Made by a program: the position numbers and the translations under genes. A stretch of DNA of 64,000 bases from Thiobius zoothamnicola. Its GTDB lineage: Bacteria > Pseudomonadota > Gammaproteobacteria > Chromatiales > Chromatiaceae. The notes below the pieces were generated by a model, which was not told the DNA's origin, did not search any database, and saw only the letters and a program-made list of their open reading frames with translations. The stretch covers positions 1-64,000 of the forward strand of contig OY782758.1 in assembly GCA_963678215.1 (NCBI GenBank), read 5' to 3'. Each line of letters begins with the position of its first letter. The first letter of the stretch is position 1. This document shows positions 24,404 through 34,078 of this stretch, in pieces.

Positions 24404-26158
24404 ATGATGAGCAATTTACCTGAATTGACCGTAAAGGATATTCAAGCTTGGTGCCCCGGTGCTCATTATGAGCGTGGGTTGAACTATTACAAGCAAGGTC
24501 TGATTATCAATCCGGTGCGGCGGGGCGAGCGTTTAGAGGCACGTTGTCATGGTTCTATGTCGCACCCTTATCAACTATGGGTGACATTGAATAGCGCTGG
24601 CATACAAGATGCCGGCTGCTCTTGTCCGGTGGGATCAGGGTGTAAGCATATTGCTGCTTTGTTGCTGACTTTTATGCGGGATCCGGAACGGTTTCATACG
24701 ACGCAAACGCTGGATGAATTGTTGCAGCAGCGTGACAAGCGCGAATTAATGGTCTTGATCAAAGCGATGATCGCGCGCGAACCTGATTTGGAAGCCTTGT
24801 TGGCGTTACCGTTGCCTGGAATCAAAACGCAAAAAACGCTTGATCCTGAACCCATCCGGCGGCAATTACGCCTGGCTTTTGATGGTGCTTTCGAATGGGG
24901 CGGCAGTTTCGAGGTGGCGGCTGAATTATCATCAACTCTTGATATGGCGGAACCTTTCGCAGAGACGGGCGATTGGCTCAACGTCAAAATGATTTGTCAG
25001 CTCGTGTTGGAGGAGGGATTAGCCAACTACGAATATGTCGGGCATGACGAAGGCGAGGTCGTTGGTGAAATCAATCGCGCTGCGAACCGGCTGGCCGACT
25101 GTTTGCCGGCTTTTGCCGATGATGCTGAAACCCGCATGGAGGTTATGCGCGCGTTATTCAGTCTGGTGCGTTGGGACAATGAGATGGGGGGCTATGGCGC
25201 AGCGGAAGGCATTACTGATGTGCTGCTCAGCGAGACCGATGCGGATGAGCAACAGCAACTGCGAGAGTGGATTATGCAGGAACTCACGAAAACAGATGCA
25301 CTGAACGAATTTTCTCGTCAATGGCGGCGGGAAAGTTGGGGAAGCTTATTGTTGCCATTGATTGATGATGCCGCCTTTGACGATTTCTTGCCGCAGGCTC
25401 GTTCGTTGGGTTTGCATCGCAACCTGTTTAGTCAGTTCGTCCAACTGGGACGAATTGATGAGGCGGTAAGGATCACGTTGGAAGATACGGATGCATCGGA
25501 TTACAGTTTGTTGCAGGCTGCGCAACGGTTGGAGGAGGCCGGGCATCTTAAACAAGCGACCAACATGGTGGAGACCCGGGCAGCACAGATAACGGATGAA
25601 CGTTTGTTGCTTTGGTTGGCTGAAAAGCGAGAACAGGCGGGTAATATCCATGGGGCGATGAAGTTGCATCAGCGTTGCTGGAATGACAGCCCTTCATTGC
25701 CTGGTTATCAGACATTGGAGCGTCTGGCTGGCAAGCTGGGTGAATGGGAGATATTACGTGCCAAGCTGATATCCGGTCTGGCAGCGTCAAATCGTGATAC
25801 TCAGGTATTGGCGCGCATCCATTTATATGAGAAAGCCTGGCAATCAACTTGGGATGTGGTTGGGACAAAAGCCTCAGGTTTTTGGCTTGGGGGCATTCGG
25901 GATGAGGTTGCGCAAGCCACTGAGCAGCATTGTCCGGAGCAGGCGGTCGCGCATTATTTACAAAGCGCGAAGCAATTGATTGAACGACGTGGGCGCAAAA
26001 ATTATGCGGCAGCAGCGCGTTACCTGAAAAGCGTAAAGAAAATCCTGAACCGTACGTCGCAAAAAGATGCCTGGCGACAAGCTATCGACCCGATACGGCA
26101 GAGTTATTCTAATCTGCCTGCGCTACGGGATGAGTTGAGTAAAGCGGGGTTGGATTAG
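24404..26158 (+). CDS. SWIM zinc-finger protein with long helical-repeat region
   Basis: A 584-residue protein with an N-terminal SWIM zinc finger: CSCPVGSGCKHIAALLL (CxC-x5-CxH, about residues 70-85). The remaining 480 residues are helical, with TPR-like repeats after about residue 330 (LGRIDEAVRITLEDTDASDY, LEEAGHLKQATNMVETRAA). SWIM proteins bind nucleic acids or proteins; the function of this group is unknown. The rsmE start lies 2 bp after its stop. Two ATG codons in tandem at 24404/24407 are possible starts. Confidence 0.8.
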   Translation: MMSNLPELTVKDIQAWCPGAHYERGLNYYKQGLIINPVRRGERLEARCHGSMSHPYQLWVTLNSAGIQDAGCSCPVGSGCKHIAALLLTFMRDPERFHTTQTLDELLQQRDKRELMVLIKAMIAREPDLEALLALPLPGIKTQKTLDPEPIRRQLRLAFDGAFEWGGSFEVAAELSSTLDMAEPFAETGDWLNVKMICQLVLEEGLANYEYVGHDEGEVVGEINRAANRLADCLPAFADDAETRMEVMRALFSLVRWDNEMGGYGAAEGITDVLLSETDADEQQQLREWIMQELTKTDALNEFSRQWRRESWGSLLLPLIDDAAFDDFLPQARSLGLHRNLFSQFVQLGRIDEAVRITLEDTDASDYSLLQAAQRLEEAGHLKQATNMVETRAAQITDERLLLWLAEKREQAGNIHGAMKLHQRCWNDSPSLPGYQTLERLAGKLGEWEILRAKLISGLAASNRDTQVLARIHLYEKAWQSTWDVVGTKASGFWLGGIRDEVAQATEQHCPEQAVAHYLQSAKQLIERRGRKNYAAAARYLKSVKKILNRTSQKDAWRQAIDPIRQSYSNLPALRDELSKAGLD

Positions 26159-26160
26159 TT

Positions 26161-26892
26161 GTGCGTGAACGTCGCATTTTTCACCCTGAAAGACTGAATG
26201 CTCATACTGAGGTGACATTAAGTGATCAGGCCGTCCGGCATGTGATTCAGGTATTGCGTTTGCAAGTGGGTGATAGGATCACGTTGTTCGACGGCGGTGG
26301 GCTGGATTATATGGCGGCGGTATTGTTGATCAGCCGTAAAAATGGCGTACGCGTGAAAGTGGGTCAGGTTTTGCGTAAAGAGCCTGCGGCCCAGCTTCAA
26401 GTGCATTTGGCGATTGGTGTGTCCCGTGGTGAGCGTATGGATTTTAGTCTTCAGAAGTCGGTTGAACTGGGCGTCGGGCGGATCACCCCATTATTGACTG
26501 AACGCACCTTGGTACGGTTGAAAGGTGAGAAGCGGCAGGCCCGTCTGACGCACTGGCGGGGTGTTATCCAGCATGCTTGTGAGCAGTGCGGACGTAGTTA
26601 TTTGCCTGCATTACATCCGATGCAGTCTTTTGAGGAGTTCGTCACCCGGTTCTCTGGGCAAGGGATTTTGTTGGATCATCGCGCCGAATCCGGGTTAGGC
26701 CAGTTGACTCGCCCTGAAGGGGAGTTGACTTTGTTGGTCGGTCCGGAAGGCGGATTGGCACCGCAAGAGCGGGATCAGGCGATACGGCAGGGTTTGACCG
26801 GTGTCCGGCTTGGGCCACGTATTCTGCGGACGGAAACCGCTCCGCTGGCGGCGTTGGCGTCAATGCAAATGTTATGGGGTGATTTCCGCTAG
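26161..26892 (+). CDS. rsmE: 16S rRNA (uracil1498-N3)-methyltransferase
   Basis: A 243-residue SPOUT-family methyltransferase. It begins VRERRIFHPERLN (GTG start), has the N-terminal PUA-like part with VIQVLRLQVGDRITLFDG, and ends with the SAM-binding trefoil-knot motifs LLVGPEGGLAPQERDQA and LGPRILRTETAPLAAL. It methylates U1498 of 16S rRNA. It is directly downstream of the SWIM gene and convergent with rimI. Confidence 0.94.
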   Translation: MRERRIFHPERLNAHTEVTLSDQAVRHVIQVLRLQVGDRITLFDGGGLDYMAAVLLISRKNGVRVKVGQVLRKEPAAQLQVHLAIGVSRGERMDFSLQKSVELGVGRITPLLTERTLVRLKGEKRQARLTHWRGVIQHACEQCGRSYLPALHPMQSFEEFVTRFSGQGILLDHRAESGLGQLTRPEGELTLLVGPEGGLAPQERDQAIRQGLTGVRLGPRILRTETAPLAALASMQMLWGDFR

Positions 26893-26947
26893 ATAGCGTT
26901 GTCAAGCGGCTGTGCTTGCGCGCATGACAACGCTATCCAGTGAAGAC

Positions 26948-27418
26948 TCATCCCATTGGCTTGGCCAGTATCAAGGCGTCTTCGCGGCCATTCGGTCCAT
27001 CAGGATAATAACCCCGGCGTTGGCCGGTCTCACAAAATCCAGCCGATTCATAGAGGTTAATGGCCGGTTGGTTGCTGATGCGAACTTCCAAAAACACGGT
27101 GTCGATCTGAAATGAACGGGCGAGATGCAGCATATGGCGTAGCAGATAACGGCCAAATCCGTTGCCTTGCCAGTCCGGTGCAACGCATAAATTCAACAGG
27201 TCCGCTTGGTTAGCGCCATGCGCCAGCACGGCATGTCCGATGGGTTGCTCGTTCAGCGCCAGCGTTTGGCAGCAATACCCGACCTTCAGGCAATCCTGAA
27301 AAATTTGCTGGCTCCAAGGGTGTGTATAAGCGGCCTGTTCGTTGCGGATGATTGTCGGCAGATCAATTTCGCACATTTTACGCAGGGATGTCATCGGGTC
27401 TGGAGCGGCTTGACTCAT
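26948..27418 (-). CDS. rimI: Ribosomal protein S18 alanine N-acetyltransferase
   Basis: A 156-residue GNAT acetyltransferase. The acetyl-CoA-binding motif A is in VAPDWQGNGFGRYLLRHML (Q-x-x-G-x-G), preceded by the NEQAAYTHPWSQQIFQDCL region typical of RimI, and followed by LEVRISNQPAINLYESAGF. It acetylates the N-terminal alanine of S18. It is transcribed toward rsmE. Confidence 0.88.
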   Translation of the reverse strand: MSQAAPDPMTSLRKMCEIDLPTIIRNEQAAYTHPWSQQIFQDCLKVGYCCQTLALNEQPIGHAVLAHGANQADLLNLCVAPDWQGNGFGRYLLRHMLHLARSFQIDTVFLEVRISNQPAINLYESAGFCETGQRRGYYPDGPNGREDALILAKPMG

Positions 27419-27720
27419 TGGCTTCCTTTATCGGCGTATAGCAATCCGCCGCTGCAAGATGGTTGTCTTTTCGGTACAGTGGCGCGCAATGTTTCCATCA
27501 CGTTGCTGTATCGCCGGGTTTGGATGTTTCGCGGATTTTATCTGTTGGCGCAATGTTTTTCCGGCGCAAAAAGTCAGGTCAAGGTGAAAACATGGGGGCT
27601 TGGTTCACCATTGGGAGCAGCATATTTTTCAATCCGGTGCTTTGTCAGGGTGAAGATGGCTCGCGCGAAGCGCCGGTATTTATTTCGTTTGACATCGGTT
27701 TTTACCGGTGAGGAGTGAGC
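27419..27720. other. Intergenic region between rimI and rpe
   Basis: A 302-bp divergent interval. Short plus-strand frames (for example 27463-27711) have no recognised family and no good start signal. It should contain the rimI and rpe promoters; a GAGGAG ribosome-binding site lies just before the rpe ATG. Confidence 0.5.
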
Positions 27721-28410
27721 ATGGCTGATTTTATGATTGCGCCTTCGATTCTTGCGGCGGATTTCGCCAAAATCGGTGAGGAATGCGCCAATGTGCTGGC
27801 GTCTGGTACGGATATGATCCATTTTGATGTGATGGATAATCATTATGTGCCGAATCTGACGATTGGCCCGTTGGTATGCGAAGCGCTGCGCCAATATGGC
27901 ATTACCGCACCCATTGATGTGCATTTGATGGTCAGCCCGGTGGATCGGATTGTCGGTGATTTCGCAGCGGCGGGCGCGAGCTATATCACATTCCACCCAG
28001 AAGCCTCTGAACATATTGATCGTACTTTGCAGTTGATTAAAAGCGAGGGTTGCCAGGCGGGCCTGGTTTTCAATCCAGCAACGCCTTTGTCTTATCTCGA
28101 TTATGTCATGGACAAAATAGACATGGTCTTGTTGATGTCTGTGAATCCGGGTTTCGGCGGTCAAAGCTTTATTCCATCAGCCTTGGACAAGTTGAAACAG
28201 GTACGCGAAATGATTGATGCGGCTGGCCGGGATATCCGTTTGGAAATTGATGGCGGTGTCAAAGTGGAGAATATTGGTGAAATCGCGGCGGCTGGCGCGG
28301 ATACGTTTGTTTCCGGCTCCGGTATCTTTGGTAAAGGCGATGCTAACGATCCTCATCGTTATGACACCATTGTCGGTCAAATGCGCGAGAAACTGGCTGC
28401 GGCATGTTAA
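27721..28410 (+). CDS. rpe: Ribulose-phosphate 3-epimerase
   Basis: A 229-residue TIM-barrel enzyme of the pentose phosphate or Calvin cycle. Motifs: IAPSILAADFAKIGEE, HFDVMDNHYVPNLTIGP, DVHLMV, MSVNPGFGGQSFI and LEIDGGVKVENI, with the metal-binding His and Asp residues in place. The ATG at 27721 has GAGGAG upstream; the GTG at 27715 is an alternative. It overlaps gph by 7 bp. rpe-gph pairs are common in gammaproteobacteria that fix carbon or recycle 2-phosphoglycolate. Confidence 0.95.
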   Translation: MADFMIAPSILAADFAKIGEECANVLASGTDMIHFDVMDNHYVPNLTIGPLVCEALRQYGITAPIDVHLMVSPVDRIVGDFAAAGASYITFHPEASEHIDRTLQLIKSEGCQAGLVFNPATPLSYLDYVMDKIDMVLLMSVNPGFGGQSFIPSALDKLKQVREMIDAAGRDIRLEIDGGVKVENIGEIAAAGADTFVSGSGIFGKGDANDPHRYDTIVGQMREKLAAAC

Positions 28411-29084
28411 ACACGCCTGAGATGGTCCTGATTGACGTGGATGGCACGCTGGTTGACAGCGTGCCCGACTTGGCTTTTTGTGTTGATGAACTGATGCGGC
28501 GTTTGGGACGCCCGCCGCACGGCGAAGCCAAGGTGCGCGATTGGGTGGGTAACGGGGTTGAACGGTTATGCCGCCGGGCTTTGGTGGGGCAATTGGATGG
28601 TGAACCGCCGGAAGAGGATTTCGCCAAAGCTTACCCGATGTTCCTTGAACTTTATGCCGAGAACACCTCCAAGCGCTCAACCCTTTACCCGGGAGTCCGC
28701 GAAGGTCTGGATTATCTGCAGTCTGCTGGTTATTTGTTGGGTTGTGTGACCAACAAGGCAGAGCGGTTCACCAAGCCGCTGCTGCAAGATCTGGGGATTT
28801 ATGATGCATTCGGCATTGTGATATCGGGCGATACCTTGCCGGTTAAAAAACCCGATCCACGTCCCTTGCTGCATGCCGCTGAGCATTTTAGCGTCCGCGC
28901 AGACCAATCTTTGATGTTAGGCGATTCCAAAAGCGATGTGACGGCGGCGCGCGCTGCTGGATTCCAGATTGTTTGCATGAGCTATGGTTACAATCACGGC
29001 GAGGATATCCGGATCTATGAGCCGGATTTGGTGATTGATTCGATGGTCGAATTGCGGATGCATTTAGATCATCCGAAGCATTAA
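28404..29084 (+). CDS. gph: Phosphoglycolate phosphatase
   Basis: A 226-residue HAD hydrolase with IDVDGTLVDSVPDLA (motif I), VTNKAERF (motif II), KKPDPRPLLHA (motif III Lys) and MLGDSKSDVTAARAAG (motif IV). This matches Gph, which removes 2-phosphoglycolate formed by Rubisco oxygenation or DNA repair. It overlaps rpe. Confidence 0.92.
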   Translation: MLNTPEMVLIDVDGTLVDSVPDLAFCVDELMRRLGRPPHGEAKVRDWVGNGVERLCRRALVGQLDGEPPEEDFAKAYPMFLELYAENTSKRSTLYPGVREGLDYLQSAGYLLGCVTNKAERFTKPLLQDLGIYDAFGIVISGDTLPVKKPDPRPLLHAAEHFSVRADQSLMLGDSKSDVTAARAAGFQIVCMSYGYNHGEDIRIYEPDLVIDSMVELRMHLDHPKH

Positions 29085-29173
29085 CAACATAGCCCTCTGC
29101 AGAGAGTCGCTTGTTCCAGTGGCAACTATTGCATCGTATTGCAACGCTATGCCGTTATTGGACAAATGACGCG

Positions 29174-30475
29174 CTACGGCTGATCAAGCATCTCCTGCAA
29201 CGCGTGGGCGTATAAAGACAGGGCGTTAATTTGTTGGTTGAGTTTGTCCAAGGCTCGTTGGGCGGCTGGGTGATTCTTTTGTTGCTGTTGATCTTCAATG
29301 TATAGGCTTCTTGCTAACAGCGGCGAAAGGCTGATGGCGTAATTCTCCAGCGCTTTTCCCAGTTCCCTTATGGTGCGGTTCAGGCGGCTTTTCTTATCCA
29401 GTTTTTGGATGGCCTGGTTGAGATTGGCCGCCTGGGTGCGGAATTTCCTGAAGCGTTGCAATAGGGTGTCTATGGGTTCGCGTTGCGTGGTCAGATAAGT
29501 TTGCAAGGTGGATCTTTGCTGTTCGATTTGCGGGGCATCCGGGTAGAGTCGGCTGAGTGTTTCAAGCAGTTGTTCGGCCTGAACGATGTTGCCGGTTTTG
29601 TGTGCTTGCAAGTGACGTTGGATGGCTTCTGAGTAAAGCGCAATGACTTGTTCTTTGGCTTGTTGCAGATGTGGCGTCTGATAGGTTTGTCGTATCGTCT
29701 GAACGTCCTGCGCATTCAGGATTTGGGGTTGGGTGGTTTGCGGTGCTATCTGGTCAAGCGGATGGCGCACCAGTTCCCGTGAATTGGAGGTGGTTGGGGA
29801 TTCATCCGGCCCAATAGGGTTGACCGACCAGATCAACAATTCGCCGATAAGCACCACCACCAATGTGGAAATCAATGCGACACCGAGCGGGAGTGATGAT
29901 TTCTTCGGGCTGGGTGGTTCAGCATCGAATTTCTCTTCTTCTGGTGCCGGATCGTCTGGCGGCGTCAGTTTACTCTCGATTTGTTGCGTAATCGCGTGTT
30001 GCAGCGTTTGCAGGTTGAATACGTCTTTTGGGATCTTTCGCGTCAGCAGGTAGCAGGCGCGCTCGCATCGATATAACAAACTTAAATCCGCCTGGACCGG
30101 CTGGTCGGGAGGGATTTGCTCATTGACCCGACTGGCCATCCAGTTCAGCGCATTCGCCGCTGCCTGGGGTGCGTTTTTCCGGCCTCCGGTCTGTTGATGA
30201 AGAGCGACCAGAGTGATTTCCAGGCCGTTCGCCAGACCTTTGACGCCTTCGGTTTTCGCCAATGCTGTGGCGTAATAGATGGCGGCCAGTAGATTAAAGC
30301 CGGCTTCGCGCTCCAGTTGTTTGGCGTGTTGTTTGATTTTGTCCCAATCGGGGAGGCCCATCCGGTTGTTGATCTGATGACGTATTGCCTGATAGTGGTC
30401 GTTGTCTTCAATTTGTTCCGGATCTGACGTCAGGCGCAAGTTATGGGACGCTGCATAAAAGCTTTCTTCTCTCAT
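29174..30475 (-). CDS. ImpA-N-domain membrane protein of the T6SS (VasL/TagA-like)
   Basis: A 433-residue protein. Residues 1 to about 125 resemble the ImpA N-terminal domain of TssA-type proteins (DPEQIEDNDHYQAIRHQINNRMG, then PDWDKIKQHAKQLE). A single membrane helix lies at about 194-216, followed by a helical region rich in Gln and Leu likely to form a coiled coil. The ImpA-N plus transmembrane plus VasL-type layout fits the accessory proteins VasL/TagA that interact with TssA and the sheath. It follows tssM by 9 bp. Confidence 0.7.
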   Translation of the reverse strand: MREESFYAASHNLRLTSDPEQIEDNDHYQAIRHQINNRMGLPDWDKIKQHAKQLEREAGFNLLAAIYYATALAKTEGVKGLANGLEITLVALHQQTGGRKNAPQAAANALNWMASRVNEQIPPDQPVQADLSLLYRCERACYLLTRKIPKDVFNLQTLQHAITQQIESKLTPPDDPAPEEEKFDAEPPSPKKSSLPLGVALISTLVVVLIGELLIWSVNPIGPDESPTTSNSRELVRHPLDQIAPQTTQPQILNAQDVQTIRQTYQTPHLQQAKEQVIALYSEAIQRHLQAHKTGNIVQAEQLLETLSRLYPDAPQIEQQRSTLQTYLTTQREPIDTLLQRFRKFRTQAANLNQAIQKLDKKSRLNRTIRELGKALENYAISLSPLLARSLYIEDQQQQKNHPAAQRALDKLNQQINALSLYAHALQEMLDQP

Positions 30476-30484
30476 AGCGTGGCC

Positions 30485-33400
30485 TTATCGGGTTGCGATA
30501 GTGGTGCCTTTGGCTGGCGTATATCGCTTCTTTAACAAAGTACGCGGCAGAGAGAAATTCTTGAAAAGCTGTCGAAGCAGAGGGCTGTTGCTTTTTTCTG
30601 AATGAATGCGGTAGCGCATCCGCCCTTTCCCTAATTGGAAGGTGATATCCAGCATATTATTGTCTGCGCCATTGATTTCCGCCTGATCCAGTAAACGGAA
30701 CCATGACCATGGTCCCTGGTGACGGAGAATCTGGCTGCGTCCCAGGCGACTGATCAGGGTTATTTTACTTTCCGCGCCTTTGCGCAGCGTGTTGGGCCAG
30801 ATTAATTGGCTGGCGTGGGAGGGGCCATGATTATAGGAAATCAGTTGTCCGTCAATGTTGAGTACACTGCGCCGCTGGTTGGAGGATAGGGCAAGCGGCT
30901 CCAGATTGAAGTTGATATTAAGCGCGCCGCGTGGATCGAAGAAACCGTCTTGTATGTCCCAGGCGGCTTTAAGCTGGTTCAACATGTCAGTGTCCACCAG
31001 ATAGTCTTCCGCTTCTTCGGAATACAAGGCACTCAGGTTATCTTCCAGGAACACTTTCAGGTACTTGGTGTAGAACTCACTAAGTGTGCCTTGTTGGCCG
31101 AAGAATTGTTCAAAGTCTTCCAGTGAGGCATCTATCTTGGCGGTCGGATTGAAAGGATAACGTTGGGCGAAACGCTCCTGGTAGAACTGGTAGATCTCCT
31201 CATCCCATTTCTTTTCCAAGGCTTGCAGGGCTTTGACCAGCAAGACTTTCCAGGATTCCTGCGCGACGGTTTGTATTTGCGCAGAGAGAGGTTCCGGCAG
31301 GCCCGCAGCGACCCGTTCAAGCGCATAGATGGGGTCGGTGCCATCCAGTTGGAAACGGTTGCGCGCGGCTTTTAATGCGGCTCGACCGCGATCCGGCGCA
31401 TTCTGGATGCCAGCGATATAGTCATAGGTGGCGGTCAATGTTTGCATCAAGACTTCGTAATAAGGTGTTTCCTTGTCGCCTTTTTCGAGCAGGCTGAGCA
31501 GCCCTTTGAAGTTACGCAATATGCGTTTGGCCTCACGCCGGTTGGCGTCGTCAGCCAACAGTTTTTTCTCTGCTTCAATGTCCAGTGCCGGATAGATTTC
31601 GGCGTTTTGTTTAACGGCCTCAATCAAGCGGCGTAAGGGATCGGTTGGCCCAGTCAGTTTCTCCAGTACCTCGGATGCGTCACCGATATGGTTAAAGTGT
31701 TTGACTTTTAACAGGCCTAAGGTGCGTTTCCAGGTGTCCAGATAGTCGTTGATATACAGTGAGCGGATGGCGTCTGAGAGTTGTTTTTTGTCTTCTTCAC
31801 TGTATTTGACGGTATCACGTTCGCCCAGCACCCATTGGTCGATCACGGCGAGATCAATTACATTCTGATTTTCTTCGACGAAATAATCTTTATAGGCTGA
31901 TGCGGTGAAAATGGGCTGGATGGCGAATTCATCCGGTTGTTTGGGGTGATGCTGGTAGATGGTGTTGAAGGCTTCACCCATATGCTGGCGAATATCGACA
32001 CCGCGATTTAATTCAATTTCCGAGCGTTGTTTGATGATTTGGTAGACCCGTTGCGGGGCGGGTAATTCGCCCAGTTCATTTTGGGCCTGGCGAACTTCCT
32101 CAGCATATTCGGGCAGATCGGATTCGACGTAATCCATGGCGTAGTCAAGATGCATCAACAATTGACGCTGGATGTCGCTTTGGCCTTCAAAGTATCGGTG
32201 CCACTTGGTTTCCATCCAGTTCAACACGATATGTTTGTGGCGGTTGCTTTGGTCTTCAATCATCCGGTATACGCGCAATGCGGAGAGCTTCTCACTGCTG
32301 CCGGGGGTGGCTTGGTTGATTTCTTCAATCAGGCCAGTACCCAGGGCGCGTAAATATCGGGACGATAGCAGGTTCAAATAGGTATCTTCGACTTTCGGGC
32401 CAATGACGTGGCCTTGATACAGGCCCATGTCGGCGAGTAAAAACCATTGATCACGATACTGGCCGTAGGCCGAGGTGGCGGTGCGAATGTGGTTAAGCGG
32501 CTCCAACAGGTTTCGGCCAGTGACATCAATGCTTTCATCAATGGTGCTTTGCATGAACGCCTTGCTTTGTTCGAGCACCACCTGTGAGGCGTGAATATTT
32601 TTTTCATAATAAAAATGCCAGCCACCAACGACCAATATGCCGCCTAATCCGGCGACCGTGCTGGCCAGAACGAAAATGCGCCGTTTGTTGCGCGCCACAC
32701 GCATATTGTCACCAGCAAGCCCGGCTTCCGGGTAGATCACTTGCTGGAACAGCGATTTGGAAAAGTAAGTGATGGAGCGTTGGATGGATTTGGCGGCTTC
32801 GATCCGGGCAGGCAGGTTGAATGAGGCCGCCGAGGCCTGGACATAAGTATTTTGCGGTATGCCTTGCTGGTAAACCGAAGTGAGATACAGGCCCCGCACC
32901 AGCGCCGCTGTGGCGTAACGGTCACTTTCCAGTATGTCGGACAGAAATTCGAGCAAGGTTTCTTTAATACCGGCCAGTTGTCGGCTGAAGGAGAACAAGG
33001 CATGGCGTGCCTTTTGGCTGTGCGTATTGGCTAAAGCATCAAAAATGGTGTCATTCAGATTTTGCAGGAAAGTGTCGTAATGTTGCTCCAGTTCTTCCAG
33101 CCAGTGGTCAGCATCGCGCAGGGAATCCATGGAGAAAGTGAAGCCGAAGGTTTCTTCGCGGGCTGAGCGCGGCAGGTTGTAGAAAAAATCGTCGAAGCCT
33201 TCAAGCAGGTCAAATTTGGTCAATACGATATAGACTGGCAGGCGGGTGCCCAGGGTTTCAATCAGGTCGCGCAATTTCACCCGCAATAATTCTGCATAAT
33301 GTTTGCGGTCGCTGACGCGCATCACCAGAATGGAAGGCAGATCAATGGTCAGCACAATGCCATTCAAGGGGCGACGACTGCGTTTGGTTTCCAGCCAGTG

Positions 33401-34078
33401 TATACAGTGCTCCCACACGCGTTGCGGGAAATTTTCATAGGTTTCATAGCCTGATGGTGTCTGATCGCTGATCAGTTCGCCGTCCGGGTCAATGATCACG
33501 GCGTCATTACTGATCCACCAGTCAATTTTGTAGGGCAGCTCCACCTGTTTGCGCTTTTTTTTGCTGCGGCTGTAGGTGCTTTGAGTGAAGTTTTGATCAG
33601 AGCGGTTGATCAGGCTGGTTTTGCCGGAGTTTTCCGCGCCGACCACCATATACCAGGGGAGTTTGTAGAGAAAATCCCGGGTACCGATGGTCTCCCGCAT
33701 TTCCTTGAGGTTCTGGTTGAATTGGTTATCCAGTTCCTCCAGAAAAGGCATGACCGGGTCGCGTTCGTCGCGTTCCTGTTTCGCGCGCTCCTGTTCGATC
33801 TTTCTCAGTTTGCGTCGGGTATGGGCCGCGATGATCACGGTGAGCAATAAAAAGGCACCAAGCGTGATCAGACTTCTGACCAGAATAGGCTCAAGGGGAT
33901 ATCCTCCGCTTATCTGCCATTTTGGCCCCAGCCACCACAGCAGCGTCAGACCAATCAACAGACCTAGGATGAATAAAACAGTCGCTGAGTTTTTGACATG
34001 CACGAACAGTGGTTTGATCCAGCCGAAGAGCTTACTGAGAAAACCGACGTTCGTCACAGAACTTGTATTTAAAGCCAT
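30485..34078 (-). CDS. tssM: Type VI secretion system membrane subunit TssM (IcmF)
   Basis: A 1197-residue IcmF-family protein. Two N-terminal membrane helices (about 32-50 and 64-85) are followed by a cytoplasmic NTPase-like domain with Walker A GAENSGKT (147-154), then a third helix near residue 475 and a large periplasmic part. TssM forms the trans-envelope channel with TssJ and TssL; neither is in the window. It lies between tssA (start directly after the tssA stop) and the VasL-like gene. The usual sheath, baseplate and ClpV genes are not seen. Confidence 0.93.
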   Translation of the reverse strand: MALNTSSVTNVGFLSKLFGWIKPLFVHVKNSATVLFILGLLIGLTLLWWLGPKWQISGGYPLEPILVRSLITLGAFLLLTVIIAAHTRRKLRKIEQERAKQERDERDPVMPFLEELDNQFNQNLKEMRETIGTRDFLYKLPWYMVVGAENSGKTSLINRSDQNFTQSTYSRSKKKRKQVELPYKIDWWISNDAVIIDPDGELISDQTPSGYETYENFPQRVWEHCIHWLETKRSRRPLNGIVLTIDLPSILVMRVSDRKHYAELLRVKLRDLIETLGTRLPVYIVLTKFDLLEGFDDFFYNLPRSAREETFGFTFSMDSLRDADHWLEELEQHYDTFLQNLNDTIFDALANTHSQKARHALFSFSRQLAGIKETLLEFLSDILESDRYATAALVRGLYLTSVYQQGIPQNTYVQASAASFNLPARIEAAKSIQRSITYFSKSLFQQVIYPEAGLAGDNMRVARNKRRIFVLASTVAGLGGILVVGGWHFYYEKNIHASQVVLEQSKAFMQSTIDESIDVTGRNLLEPLNHIRTATSAYGQYRDQWFLLADMGLYQGHVIGPKVEDTYLNLLSSRYLRALGTGLIEEINQATPGSSEKLSALRVYRMIEDQSNRHKHIVLNWMETKWHRYFEGQSDIQRQLLMHLDYAMDYVESDLPEYAEEVRQAQNELGELPAPQRVYQIIKQRSEIELNRGVDIRQHMGEAFNTIYQHHPKQPDEFAIQPIFTASAYKDYFVEENQNVIDLAVIDQWVLGERDTVKYSEEDKKQLSDAIRSLYINDYLDTWKRTLGLLKVKHFNHIGDASEVLEKLTGPTDPLRRLIEAVKQNAEIYPALDIEAEKKLLADDANRREAKRILRNFKGLLSLLEKGDKETPYYEVLMQTLTATYDYIAGIQNAPDRGRAALKAARNRFQLDGTDPIYALERVAAGLPEPLSAQIQTVAQESWKVLLVKALQALEKKWDEEIYQFYQERFAQRYPFNPTAKIDASLEDFEQFFGQQGTLSEFYTKYLKVFLEDNLSALYSEEAEDYLVDTDMLNQLKAAWDIQDGFFDPRGALNINFNLEPLALSSNQRRSVLNIDGQLISYNHGPSHASQLIWPNTLRKGAESKITLISRLGRSQILRHQGPWSWFRLLDQAEINGADNNMLDITFQLGKGRMRYRIHSEKSNSPLLRQLFKNFSLPRTLLKKRYTPAKGTTIATR

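Noticed and set aside
27574..28164. Minus-strand frame of 196 codons opposite rpe
   Set aside because: An antisense shadow of rpe with no recognised motif.
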